This document shows, in pieces, positions 57,981-64,000 of a stretch of DNA of 64,000 bases. Position 1 is the first letter of the stretch; every line of letters begins with the position of its first letter. The position numbers were made by a program, and so were the translations under genes. The notes below the pieces were generated by a model. It was not told the origin of the DNA and did no database searches. It saw only the letters and a list, made by a program, of their open reading frames with translations. The stretch is from Actinoplanes missouriensis 431 (GTDB lineage: Bacteria > Actinomycetota > Actinomycetes > Mycobacteriales > Micromonosporaceae): contig NC_017093.1 in assembly GCF_000284295.1 (NCBI RefSeq), positions 4,278,001 through 4,342,000 on the forward strand, given 5' to 3'.

Positions 57981-58072
57981 ATGGATGACCTCCACGTTCC
58001 TTGCCCCAAGCAGCCTACAAGCGCGGCGAGTGGGCGATCCTGTACGCCTGCCTGAAGTGCTGGGCGTGGTGA
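57981..58072 (+). pseudogene. Frameshifted small zinc-ribbon-like ORF
   Basis: ATG 57981 opens MDDLHVPCPK, and after one missing base near 58010 the frame continues 'AYKRGEWAILYACLKCWAW' to a TGA at 58070-58072. The C-P-K and C-L-K-C pairs look like a small zinc ribbon of about 30 residues. The evidence is short, so this is a low-confidence call. Confidence 0.35.
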
Positions 58073-58082
58073 ACGGGAGGCG

Positions 58083-58916
58083 ATGAGCATGTCGGATCAT
58101 CTGATGAAGGCACTCTGCGGGACGGCACTCGCCCTCATCGCCGGAGCATGGTTCGGTGCGGTCGCGGGCGCGCTTTCCTGGCACCTGAACGCGCCCGCCC
58201 TCCCCGATCGGGCGTGGGGGCAGCAGTTCGCCTCCGAGATCTTTCCGGAGGCTCAGCAGGTGCGGGTCGATCTCATTCCTGAGGTCGCCCAGTACGAAGA
58301 GGCCGGAACGCAGGAGGAGCGTCTGGGTTTCTTCCTCTTCGGCGGGGACGACTACTATCCCGGACAACTGATCGTGACAGCCCGGGTGAATGCGCCGCGC
58401 GAGGTCATCGCCGGTGTCGGTCCGCTCCTGCAGCGGGCCGGGTGGACGGTCGGCTCGCACACACCCGGGGAGGATGTGACCGCGGCGTCGGACGACCTGA
58501 CGCTGTGGGTGACCGACGTGCAGCCGGACGGGGTCGAAGTCTCCGTCTATCGCCAGACGCCGGCGGCCGTGCGGTGGGCCACCGGAACGGCGTGGCTGAC
58601 CGGAGTCCTCCTTGGCGCTCTGCTCGGTGCGCGCCGGGGCCGGAAGGCACGGGCGCGTTCCCGGGCGACGTCGTTCTTCGCCCTGGGTGCGGCGCTCTCC
58701 CTGCCGGCGGCGATCATCACCTCGGCAACCCTGGTGGCGCACGTGTTCACCGCAGACGACACGTACCCGCTCATCCCGTGGGAGGCGTACATGTACGCCA
58801 TCCTCCGGCCACTGGCGATACTCGGCTTCGCGGCGCTCTGCGTCGCAGCAGTGTTGATCGTAAAAGAACGCGGAAAAGCCCGGACGGCTCCCGCTGAACC
58901 CATGGTCACGAACTGA
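58083..58916 (+). CDS. Membrane protein with a large extracytoplasmic domain
   Basis: The 277-residue product has an N-terminal helix (about 10-32), an extracytoplasmic domain of about 130 residues with the acidic 'GGDDYYPGQLIVTARVNAPREVIAGVGPLLQRAGWTV', and three C-terminal helices (about 160-180, 195-220, 240-262). I recognise no family. GGGAGG precedes the ATG closely; an ATG two codons later at 58089 has better spacing. It is downstream of the zinc-ribbon remnant and divergent from the recombinase. Confidence 0.6.
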   Translation: MSMSDHLMKALCGTALALIAGAWFGAVAGALSWHLNAPALPDRAWGQQFASEIFPEAQQVRVDLIPEVAQYEEAGTQEERLGFFLFGGDDYYPGQLIVTARVNAPREVIAGVGPLLQRAGWTVGSHTPGEDVTAASDDLTLWVTDVQPDGVEVSVYRQTPAAVRWATGTAWLTGVLLGALLGARRGRKARARSRATSFFALGAALSLPAAIITSATLVAHVFTADDTYPLIPWEAYMYAILRPLAILGFAALCVAAVLIVKERGKARTAPAEPMVTN

Positions 58917-59011
58917 CGGACGCCGCCTGCGAGGCCGGGAGAGACACCCTCTGCCGGCCTGGTATCTCGCCGTGGTGGCCTCCCTCCGCACGGAACCTGT
59001 CCCCACCTGCT

Positions 59012-59224
59012 TCACGGTGTTATTACGAGTTGCCCATGACGCAATCGGCGGCGCTGGGGGCCGGGCGAATGCCTCGCGCCGCACCAGGTGACGAAGCGCC
59101 GGAGGTTGCCGGTGCAGGCGCGGCTGGTGCGCTCTCGGGCACCGCTCAGCGCAGCCGGTCCCGGGGCGTTCGACGATAGCTTCCACCGCGGAACCCGGAC
59201 AGCCACGACGAGCTCGTCTGTCAC
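59012..59224 (-). pseudogene. N-terminal remnant of a second tyrosine recombinase
   Basis: The frame starts GTG and encodes MTDELVVAVRVP, identical in its first eight residues to the complete recombinase at 56920-57894, and contains 'RACTGNLRRFVTWCGARHSPGP', similar in outline to the core-binding helix 'RTAYRRDLWQWGDWCAATGRNP'. It stops after 70 codons with no catalytic domain. It is a truncated duplicate or a remnant of an older integrated element. Confidence 0.55.
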
Positions 59225-59306
59225 GCCGACAATCCGGGTTGAAGGATAACGGTCATTATTTTACGCCCCGCTGAGCGGCCGTCCGACCGTACCGATTAAT
59301 GGTTTG

Positions 59307-59330
59307 TAATTATCAGTAATTCGATAATTA
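59307..59330. promoter_or_regulatory. AT-rich inverted repeat upstream of doxX
   Basis: TAATTATC (59307-59314) and GATAATTA (59323-59330) form a perfect 8-bp inverted repeat across AGTAATTC. Such AT-rich DNA is rare in this window. It lies 68 bp before the DoxX start and is probably an operator and promoter element; no regulator gene is adjacent. Confidence 0.6.
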
Positions 59331-59398
59331 ACGGGGGCGACCGTCCGGGCAGTGCGTCGTTTGCCGGGTAGTCCGTATCCGGCGAAGGAGTGTTCCCT

Positions 59399-59905
59399 GT
59401 GTCGTCCCCCCGTCTCGCTGCCGTCACCTGGCCGCTGTTCCGCGTCGTCGTCGGCCTGCTGTTCGCCTGCCACGGTCTGGCCGGCCTGTTCGGCGTGTTC
59501 GGCGGCAGCCACGGCACCGGCCACGGCGTGCCCGTCGGTGCCTGGCCCGGCTGGTACGCCGCCGTGATCCAGCTGGTCTGCGGCCTGCTCGTGCTCGTCG
59601 GGCTCTCCACCCGGCCGGCCGCGCTGCTCGCCTCCGGCTCGATGGCGTACGCGTACTTCGTCGTCCACCAGCCGGGCGGGCTGCTGCCGATCGAGAACGG
59701 CGGCGTCACCTCGGCCCTGTACGCGTGGGCGTTCCTGCTGATCGCGGTCTCCGGCGCGGGCCGGTGGTCCGCCGACGCCCTGATCGCCGCCCAGCAAGAC
59801 AGGCCCGCGGAAGACAAGACCGCGGGAGACAGCACCGCGGGAGACAGGACTGCGGAAGACCGGACCTCCGTGACCACGACATCGGTGAAAACGAGATCCA
59901 TTTGA
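59399..59905 (+). CDS. DoxX-family membrane protein
   Basis: The 168-residue protein has four helices and the DoxX marks 'PLFRVVVGLLFACHGLAGLFGVFGG', 'GWYAAVIQLVCGLLVLVGLSTRPAALLASGSMAYAYFVVHQPGG' (in overlapping pieces) and 'GALYAWAFLLIAVSG'-like end. GTG 59399 has GAAGGAG 8 nt upstream; GTG 59390 is too close to it. The tail beyond residue 135 is a 5-residue tandem repeat rich in Asp/Thr/Ala (EDKTAGDSTAGDRTAEDRTS), encoded by 15-bp DNA repeats. An AT-rich palindrome lies upstream. DoxX proteins are linked to oxidative stress or sulfur oxidation, but the role here is unknown. Confidence 0.82.
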   Translation: MSSPRLAAVTWPLFRVVVGLLFACHGLAGLFGVFGGSHGTGHGVPVGAWPGWYAAVIQLVCGLLVLVGLSTRPAALLASGSMAYAYFVVHQPGGLLPIENGGVTSALYAWAFLLIAVSGAGRWSADALIAAQQDRPAEDKTAGDSTAGDRTAEDRTSVTTTSVKTRSI

Positions 59906-59978
59906 GTGAGGGGGGACATGCGCGGGTAGTCGGCATGCACGACAATGAGCGCTACCCGAACCTGGAAGGACCTTTTCG

Positions 59979-61076
59979 TTGAGCGCTGGACTTGCAGCCC
60001 TGCTGGACGACGTGGCGGTGCTGGCGCGCGCGGCAGCCGCGTCGGTCGATGATGTCGGGGCGGCCGCCGCGAAAGCCGGCGCCAAGGCGGCGGGCGTCGT
60101 CATCGACGACGCCGCCGTCACCCCTCAATATGTACGTGGCCTGGCCGCTGAGCGGGAGATCCCGATCGTCAAGCGGATCGCGCTCGGGTCGCTGCGCAAC
60201 AAGTTCCTGATCATCCTGCCGGTGATCCTGCTGCTCAGCGAGTTCCTGCCGGTGCTGCTGACGCCGCTGCTGATGGTCGGTGGCGCCTACCTGTGTTACG
60301 AGGGCGCGGAGAAGGTGTGGGCCAAGCTCGCCCACCACGACGCGCACGGTGACGAGGACAAGCCGCAGGACGAGAAGACGCTCGTCTCCGGGGCGATCCG
60401 CACCGACCTGATCCTCTCCGCCGAGATCATGGTGATCTCGCTGAACGAGGTCGCCGACGAGTCGTTCTGGTCGCGGCTGGCGATCCTCGCCGTCGTCGCC
60501 GTGATCATGACGGTGCTGGTGTACGGGGTCGTCGGCCTGATCGTGAAGATGGACGACCTGGGCCTGAAGCTGGCCGAGGGCTCCAGCCCGGGTGTGGTCA
60601 AGTTCGGCCGGGGCCTGGTCAAGGCGATGCCGAAGGTGCTGACGTTCCTGACCGTGCTGGGCACCATCGCGATGCTCTGGGTCGGCGGGCACATCCTGCT
60701 GGTCGGCGTCGACGAGCTGGGCTTCCACCCGCTGTACGAGTTCGTCCACCACTTGGAGGAGGGCGCGCACGACGCGACCGGCCCGGTCGGCGGGATCGTC
60801 GGCTGGCTGGTGAACACCCTGGCCAGCGCGATCCTCGGCCTCATCGTCGGGGCGGCGATCGTGGCGCTGCTGAGCGTGACCCTGCACCGCAAGAAGGCGC
60901 ACGACGGTGACAAGCACAGCGGGGACAAGCACGGCGAGGCGGAGAGGCCCGGCGCGGAGGTGAAGCTGGGCAGCCACAGCGAGACGGCCCCGGCGCCCGC
61001 CGCTGAGCCGGCGCAGACGCCGGCACCGGCTCCCGAGCGTCCCGCCGGCGAGCCGGGAGCGTCCGACCGGGCGTAA
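59979..61076 (+). CDS. DUF808 family membrane protein (YedI-like)
   Basis: The 365-residue protein matches DUF808 for most of its length: 'AGLAALLDDVAVLARAAAASVDDVGAAAAKAGAKAAGVVIDDAAVTPQYV' in overlapping pieces, 'PVILLLSEFLPVLLTPLLMVGGAYLCYEGAEKVW', 'GAIRTDLILSAEIMVISLNEV' and 'IVKMDDLGLKLA'. Five to six helices cross the membrane. The last 60 residues are a charged, His- and Pro-rich tail. The start is TTG 59979 with GGAAGGA about 7 nt upstream; a conserved M-x-A-G-L-A-A-L-L-D-D start supports it. No function is known. A strong hairpin terminator follows. Confidence 0.85.
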   Translation: MSAGLAALLDDVAVLARAAAASVDDVGAAAAKAGAKAAGVVIDDAAVTPQYVRGLAAEREIPIVKRIALGSLRNKFLIILPVILLLSEFLPVLLTPLLMVGGAYLCYEGAEKVWAKLAHHDAHGDEDKPQDEKTLVSGAIRTDLILSAEIMVISLNEVADESFWSRLAILAVVAVIMTVLVYGVVGLIVKMDDLGLKLAEGSSPGVVKFGRGLVKAMPKVLTFLTVLGTIAMLWVGGHILLVGVDELGFHPLYEFVHHLEEGAHDATGPVGGIVGWLVNTLASAILGLIVGAAIVALLSVTLHRKKAHDGDKHSGDKHGEAERPGAEVKLGSHSETAPAPAAEPAQTPAPAPERPAGEPGASDRA

Positions 61077-61095
61077 CCAGAGGAACAGGCACGAA

Positions 61096-61129
61096 GCGGC
61101 CCGGGTAGCTCGACGGCTACCCGGGCCGC
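61096..61129. terminator. Perfect 14-bp hairpin, bidirectional terminator
   Basis: GCGGCCCGGGTAGC (61096-61109) pairs with GCTACCCGGGCCGC (61116-61129) over the loop TCGACG. It lies between the converging DUF808 and winged-helix genes and can serve both. No T-tract is present. Confidence 0.8.
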
Positions 61130-61149
61130 GCTGTCGTCGCCAGGCAGAG

Positions 61150-61773
61150 TCAGTGTCGCGGGATGCCCTGGGTCACCAGCAGGTCCTCGTGCAGCTGGAA
61201 CCAGATCACGTGGTACGACGAGGTGTCGTCCGCGACGAACCGGCCCTCGCCGGCCGTGGCCCGCGCCAGCGCCGTGCCGAGCCGGTGCTCGTAACGCCCG
61301 AAGCGGGGCAGCGCCGCCGTCAGTTCGCCGCACACCGCGAGGGCACGGTCGTGGAAGTCGCCGAGGCGGTCCAGCACGCGGGCGTCGTAGCCGGGGTCGG
61401 TGTGGTCGTTCGGGGTCATCACGCCGTCCACCGTGCGGGTCTGCCAGGCGGTGCAGAGGTCGAGCAGCTCGGGGTTGAGGACCAGGAACGTCTCGAAGGC
61501 GGCGGCCACCGCGGCGCGGGCGCCGGCCTTGTCCCGTTCGGCGGCGGCGCGCTCGGCGTCGGCGGCGCGGCCGGCGTCGGTCAGGCCCCACCCGCCGAAG
61601 TCGCCGGGAACGTGGGACACGAGCTTGTCGACGCCGAGGTCGATCAGCTCGGACTGGGCGTCGGAGGCGGAGAGCCCGGTCGCCTCGGCGATGCGGTCGA
61701 GGGTGGTGAAGCCGAGGCACCGCAGCGTGTGGAGAACCAGGAAGTTGACGTCGGAATCGGAGAGGTCCGGCAC
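61150..61773 (-). CDS. Winged-helix-like protein divergent from a PPDK-like gene
   Basis: The 207-residue protein has an N-terminal winged-helix-like domain ('NFLVLHTLRCLGFTTLDRIAEATGLSASDAQSELIDLGVDKLVSHVPGDFGGWGLTDAGR', in overlapping pieces) and a C-terminal helical domain with 'LDLCTAWQTR' and 'GYDARVLDRLGDFHDRALAVCGELTAALPRFGRYEHRLGTAL'. I infer a regulatory role from its fold and divergence from the PPDK-like gene, but homology to a known regulator family is not certain. TAGCAT lies six bases before the GTG at 61773, so it is leaderless. Confidence 0.65.
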   Translation of the reverse strand: MPDLSDSDVNFLVLHTLRCLGFTTLDRIAEATGLSASDAQSELIDLGVDKLVSHVPGDFGGWGLTDAGRAADAERAAAERDKAGARAAVAAAFETFLVLNPELLDLCTAWQTRTVDGVMTPNDHTDPGYDARVLDRLGDFHDRALAVCGELTAALPRFGRYEHRLGTALARATAGEGRFVADDTSSYHVIWFQLHEDLLVTQGIPRH

Positions 61774-61844
61774 GCCGACATGCTATCGCGCGGGTATCGT
61801 CGGGCGGCCGATCGGGACCATGCACAGGGGACGGGGGGCCTGGG

Positions 61845-63476
61845 GTGACGGATTCGCCAGCAGTGTCGCAGCGCTGGATCCAGCCGGTGGCGGCGGAGGT
61901 GGACGCCGACCCGGCCGTGCTCGGCGGCAAGGGGAGCGGGCTGGTGCTGATGCGCCGGCTCGGCCTGCCGGTGCCGCCGGCGTTCGTCATCGGCACCGCG
62001 GCGTGCCGCGCGTTCCTGCGCGACGGGCGTTTCCCGGACGGGCTCGACGAGGAGCTGGCCGCCGCGGTGACCCGGCTCGAGGCGGATACCGGGCGCCGGC
62101 TCGGCGGGCCCGTCCGGCCGCTGGTGGTGTCGGTGCGCTCGGGCGGCGCGGTGTCCATGCCCGGCATGATGAGCACCGTCCTCAACCTGGGCCTGACCAC
62201 GGAGGCCACCGCGGCGCTGGCTTCCGAGACCGGGGATCCGCGCTTCGCCTTCGACTCGCGGCTGCGGTTCCTCACCAGCTTCGGCGCCGCCGTCGCCGGG
62301 CTGGACGCCGACCGGCTGGAGGCCGTCGCGGGCGGGCACGGCGACCGGCTCGACGCCGCGGCGCGGGCGGTCGAGGAGCTGATCCGGGAGAAATCCGCAA
62401 GCCCGGTCCCGGATCGGGCCGGCGAGCAGCTGCGGGCCGCGGTGCGGGCGGTCTTCGCCTCGTGGAACACGCCGCGGGCGAGGACGTACCGTGCGCTGCA
62501 CGACATCGGGCACGACGCGGGCACGGCCGTCACGGTGCAGGCCATGGTGTTCGGCAACCGGGACGGGCACAGCGGCACCGGGGTCGCGTACAGCCGCGAT
62601 CCGAACACCGGGGAGCGGTCGCCGTTCGGGGAGGTCCTCATCGGCCGGCAGGGCGAGGACGTGGTGTCCGGGCGGTCGATCACCGATCCGCTCGCCACCC
62701 TCGGCGAGCGGGAGCCCGCGGTGTGGGCGCGGCTGACGGCGGCGCTCGCCCGCCTGGAGGGCCACTACCGCGACGCCTGCTACGTCGAGTTCACCTTCGA
62801 GTCGGGGCGGCTGTGGCTGCTGCAGGTCCGGCCGGGCCGTCTCGTCGGGCGCGCCGCCGTCCGGGTCGCGGTGGACCTGGTGGGCGAGGCGGTCATCGAC
62901 CGCGGCGAGGCGCTGGCGCGGGTGTCGCCGCACCACCTGCGGTACACGAGCACGCCGCGGCTGGCGATCGGGGAGGGGACCGATGTGCTGGCGCGCGGGC
63001 TGGGCGCCTGTCCCGGGGTGGCGTCGGGCCGGGTGGCGACCACGGCCGACCGGGCGGCCCGGATGGCTGCGGCAGGCCCGGTCATTCTGGTACGCCCGTA
63101 CACCTCACCCGCCGACATGCACGGTCTCGCGGCCGCCGCCGGCGTGGTGACCGCGCGGGGCGGGCCGGCCAGCCACGCCGCCGTGGTCGCCCGGTCGATG
63201 GGCAAGCCCGCGGTCGTGGGCGCGACCGCGCTGACCGTGGACGAGGCCGGGGCGTCGGTGCGGGTGGGCGGGCGCACCCTCGCCGAGGGCGAGCTCGTCA
63301 CGATCGACGGCACCGGCGGTGAGGTCGTCGCCGGCCGGGCGCCGGTCGCCGCCGCGACCACCGACGCGAGCCTGCACCGGCTGCTCGCCTGGGCCGACGA
63401 GGTCTCCGGCCGGACCGGCGGCACCGACCGGGAGCGTCTGGAGGCGGCCCGGGAGAGGGTGCTCGGCGGCCGCTGA
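61845..63476 (+). CDS. PPDK-like protein: ATP-grasp and phosphohistidine domains only
   Basis: The 543-residue protein starts with the PPDK/PEP-synthase ATP-binding domain: 'LGGKGSGLVLMRRLGLPVPPAFVI' (about 26-49), 'SVRSGGAVSMPGMMSTVLNLGL' and 'QAMVFGNRDGHSGTGVAYSRDPNTG'. The central swivelling domain has the phosphoaccepting H444 in 'GGPASHAAVVARSMGKPAVVG'. The C-terminal PEP/pyruvate TIM barrel of PPDK (about 350 residues) is absent, and the ORF ends 99 residues after the His. It may phosphorylate another acceptor or a separate barrel protein. GTG 61845 follows GGGG stretches. The gene is divergent from the winged-helix gene. Confidence 0.82.
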   Translation: MTDSPAVSQRWIQPVAAEVDADPAVLGGKGSGLVLMRRLGLPVPPAFVIGTAACRAFLRDGRFPDGLDEELAAAVTRLEADTGRRLGGPVRPLVVSVRSGGAVSMPGMMSTVLNLGLTTEATAALASETGDPRFAFDSRLRFLTSFGAAVAGLDADRLEAVAGGHGDRLDAAARAVEELIREKSASPVPDRAGEQLRAAVRAVFASWNTPRARTYRALHDIGHDAGTAVTVQAMVFGNRDGHSGTGVAYSRDPNTGERSPFGEVLIGRQGEDVVSGRSITDPLATLGEREPAVWARLTAALARLEGHYRDACYVEFTFESGRLWLLQVRPGRLVGRAAVRVAVDLVGEAVIDRGEALARVSPHHLRYTSTPRLAIGEGTDVLARGLGACPGVASGRVATTADRAARMAAAGPVILVRPYTSPADMHGLAAAAGVVTARGGPASHAAVVARSMGKPAVVGATALTVDEAGASVRVGGRTLAEGELVTIDGTGGEVVAGRAPVAAATTDASLHRLLAWADEVSGRTGGTDRERLEAARERVLGGR

Positions 63477-63511
63477 CATCGACGCTTGCCCTTCCGGGCG
63501 CCGTGCCTCTA

Positions 63512-63537
63512 TGGTTCATTAGTAGAGTAATGAACCA
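63512..63537 (+). promoter_or_regulatory. GntR operator overlapping the operon promoter
   Basis: TGGTTCATTA-GTAGAG-TAATGAACCA is a perfect 10-bp inverted repeat. TAGAGT (63523-63528) in its centre can be the -10 of the GntR operon, with the GTG start 26 nt downstream. The arrangement predicts autorepression. Confidence 0.8.
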
Positions 63538-63553
63538 GTGAAGGGCGGGTCCC

Positions 63554-63925
63554 GTGTTCGACGACCACAGCCCGATCTACCGGCAGATTGCCGAGCAGAT
63601 CAAGGCGGACGTGCTCCGGGGTGTGCTCAGCGCCGAGGAGCAGGTGATGTCCACGAATCAGTACGCGACGCACTACCGGATCAACCCGGCCACCGCGGCC
63701 AAGGCGTTTCAGCAGCTCGTCGACGAGGGCGTGATCTACAAGCGGCGCGGCGTCGGGATGTTCGTCAGCGCCGAGGCGCCGCAGCGGCTGCGCGACGAGA
63801 AACGCGAGCGGTTCTTCACCGACGTGCTCGACCCGATGGTGGCGCAGGCCCGCACGCTGGGCATCCCGGCCGCCGACATCGTGACCCGCATTCAGCATCT
63901 GATGGACCAGGGGGACGCCCGATGA
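63554..63925 (+). CDS. GntR-family regulator, YtrA type
   Basis: The 123-residue protein is short, as in the YtrA subfamily, and has the GntR winged helix: 'SPIYRQIAEQIKADVLRGVLSAEEQVMSTNQYATHYRINPATAAKAFQQLVDEGVIYKRRGVGMFV' (in overlapping pieces). YtrA regulators lack a separate ligand domain and repress the downstream ABC-transporter genes, commonly induced by cell-envelope stress. GTG 63554 has GAAGGG upstream. Its stop overlaps the ATG of the ABC gene (ATGA), and the operator lies directly upstream. Confidence 0.9.
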   Translation: MFDDHSPIYRQIAEQIKADVLRGVLSAEEQVMSTNQYATHYRINPATAAKAFQQLVDEGVIYKRRGVGMFVSAEAPQRLRDEKRERFFTDVLDPMVAQARTLGIPAADIVTRIQHLMDQGDAR

Positions 63926-64000
63926 CGCTCTCGATCCAGACCACCGGCCTGCGGGTGCGCTACGGCGACACCGACGCCCTGCACGGCCTCGACCTCGACC
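63922..64000 (+). CDS. ABC-transporter ATP-binding protein, N-terminal fragment (cut by window edge)
   Basis: The 26 visible residues 'MTLSIQTTGLRVRYGDTDALHGLDLD' match the start of an ABC ATPase: the Y-G aromatic residue that stacks on adenine (RYGDTDAL) and the following strand. The Walker A lies beyond the window. The ATG overlaps the GntR stop, so the regulator controls and is co-translated with the transporter. Confidence 0.85.
   Translation, partial: MTLSIQTTGLRVRYGDTDALHGLDLD

Noticed and set aside
1..64000. rRNA, tRNA genes and complete insertion sequences
   Set aside because: No cloverleaf or rRNA-like tract and no transposase were recognised. A covariance-model scan would be decisive.

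Overview
This 64-kb window is chromosomal DNA of a very GC-rich actinobacterium. Nearly every gene has G or C at most third codon positions, and many genes lack a Shine-Dalgarno sequence and look leaderless. The gene mix (mycothiol-type DinB enzymes, DUF3224, DUF2332, DUF4253, TIGR03086, SPW and RDD proteins, LCP enzyme, many TetR regulators) points to Micromonosporaceae. An Actinoplanes-like strain is my best guess; this is inference and not a database result.

Layout. 0-5.6 kb: the 3' end of a GH2 beta-mannosidase, a LacI-type sensor domain without its HTH, a large LRR-Roc-COR GTPase divergent from a small EACC1-like protein, and two GNAT acetyltransferases. 5.6-8.2 kb: repeat-rich intergenic DNA, a small membrane protein, an alpha/beta hydrolase and a stand-alone receiver domain. 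8.3-13.2 kb: an overlapping operon of GPDPase-type membrane protein, DUF4129, DUF4350, MoxR ATPase and DUF58. The SpoIIM and RDD genes that usually accompany it lie at 17.6-19.5 kb, separated by a dehalogenase-like hydrolase, an SDR/TetR pair and a NADAR protein. 19.4-25.8 kb: a giant secreted protein with two GH43 domains under a LacI-type operator, a lipoprotein and a secreted polysaccharide deacetylase.

26.6-39.8 kb: a GAF-PAS histidine kinase, a zinc alcohol dehydrogenase, a DoxX/TetR pair, small secreted and lipoproteins, a CAP protein, another TetR, membrane proteins, a LysR/EamA pair and a decayed deazaflavin-reductase-hemerythrin fusion. 39.8-48.8 kb: an LCP enzyme, a cobalamin riboswitch driving an orphan CbtB, an ArsR/SRPBCC pair, mycothiol-dependent type enzymes, a methyltransferase, a VOC protein, and a 16-codon ORF before a truncated GNAT. 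49-59.2 kb is more plastic: a two-gene module flanked by about 88-bp direct repeats, a TetR/epoxide hydrolase pair, a frameshifted DapA homologue, a lone tyrosine recombinase, and a remnant of a second recombinase. 59.4-64 kb: a DoxX protein, DUF808, a winged-helix protein divergent from a PPDK-like swivelling-domain protein, and the start of a YtrA-type GntR/ABC operon.

Two regulatory themes recur. At least 17 start codons sit 6-8 nt after a TANNNT -10 hexamer, and several divergent regulator/target pairs carry a perfect palindrome inside the promoter. Long perfect hairpins without T-tracts serve as terminators. A roughly 150-bp intergenic repeat occurs three times. I saw no rRNA, tRNA, CRISPR array or intact insertion sequence.
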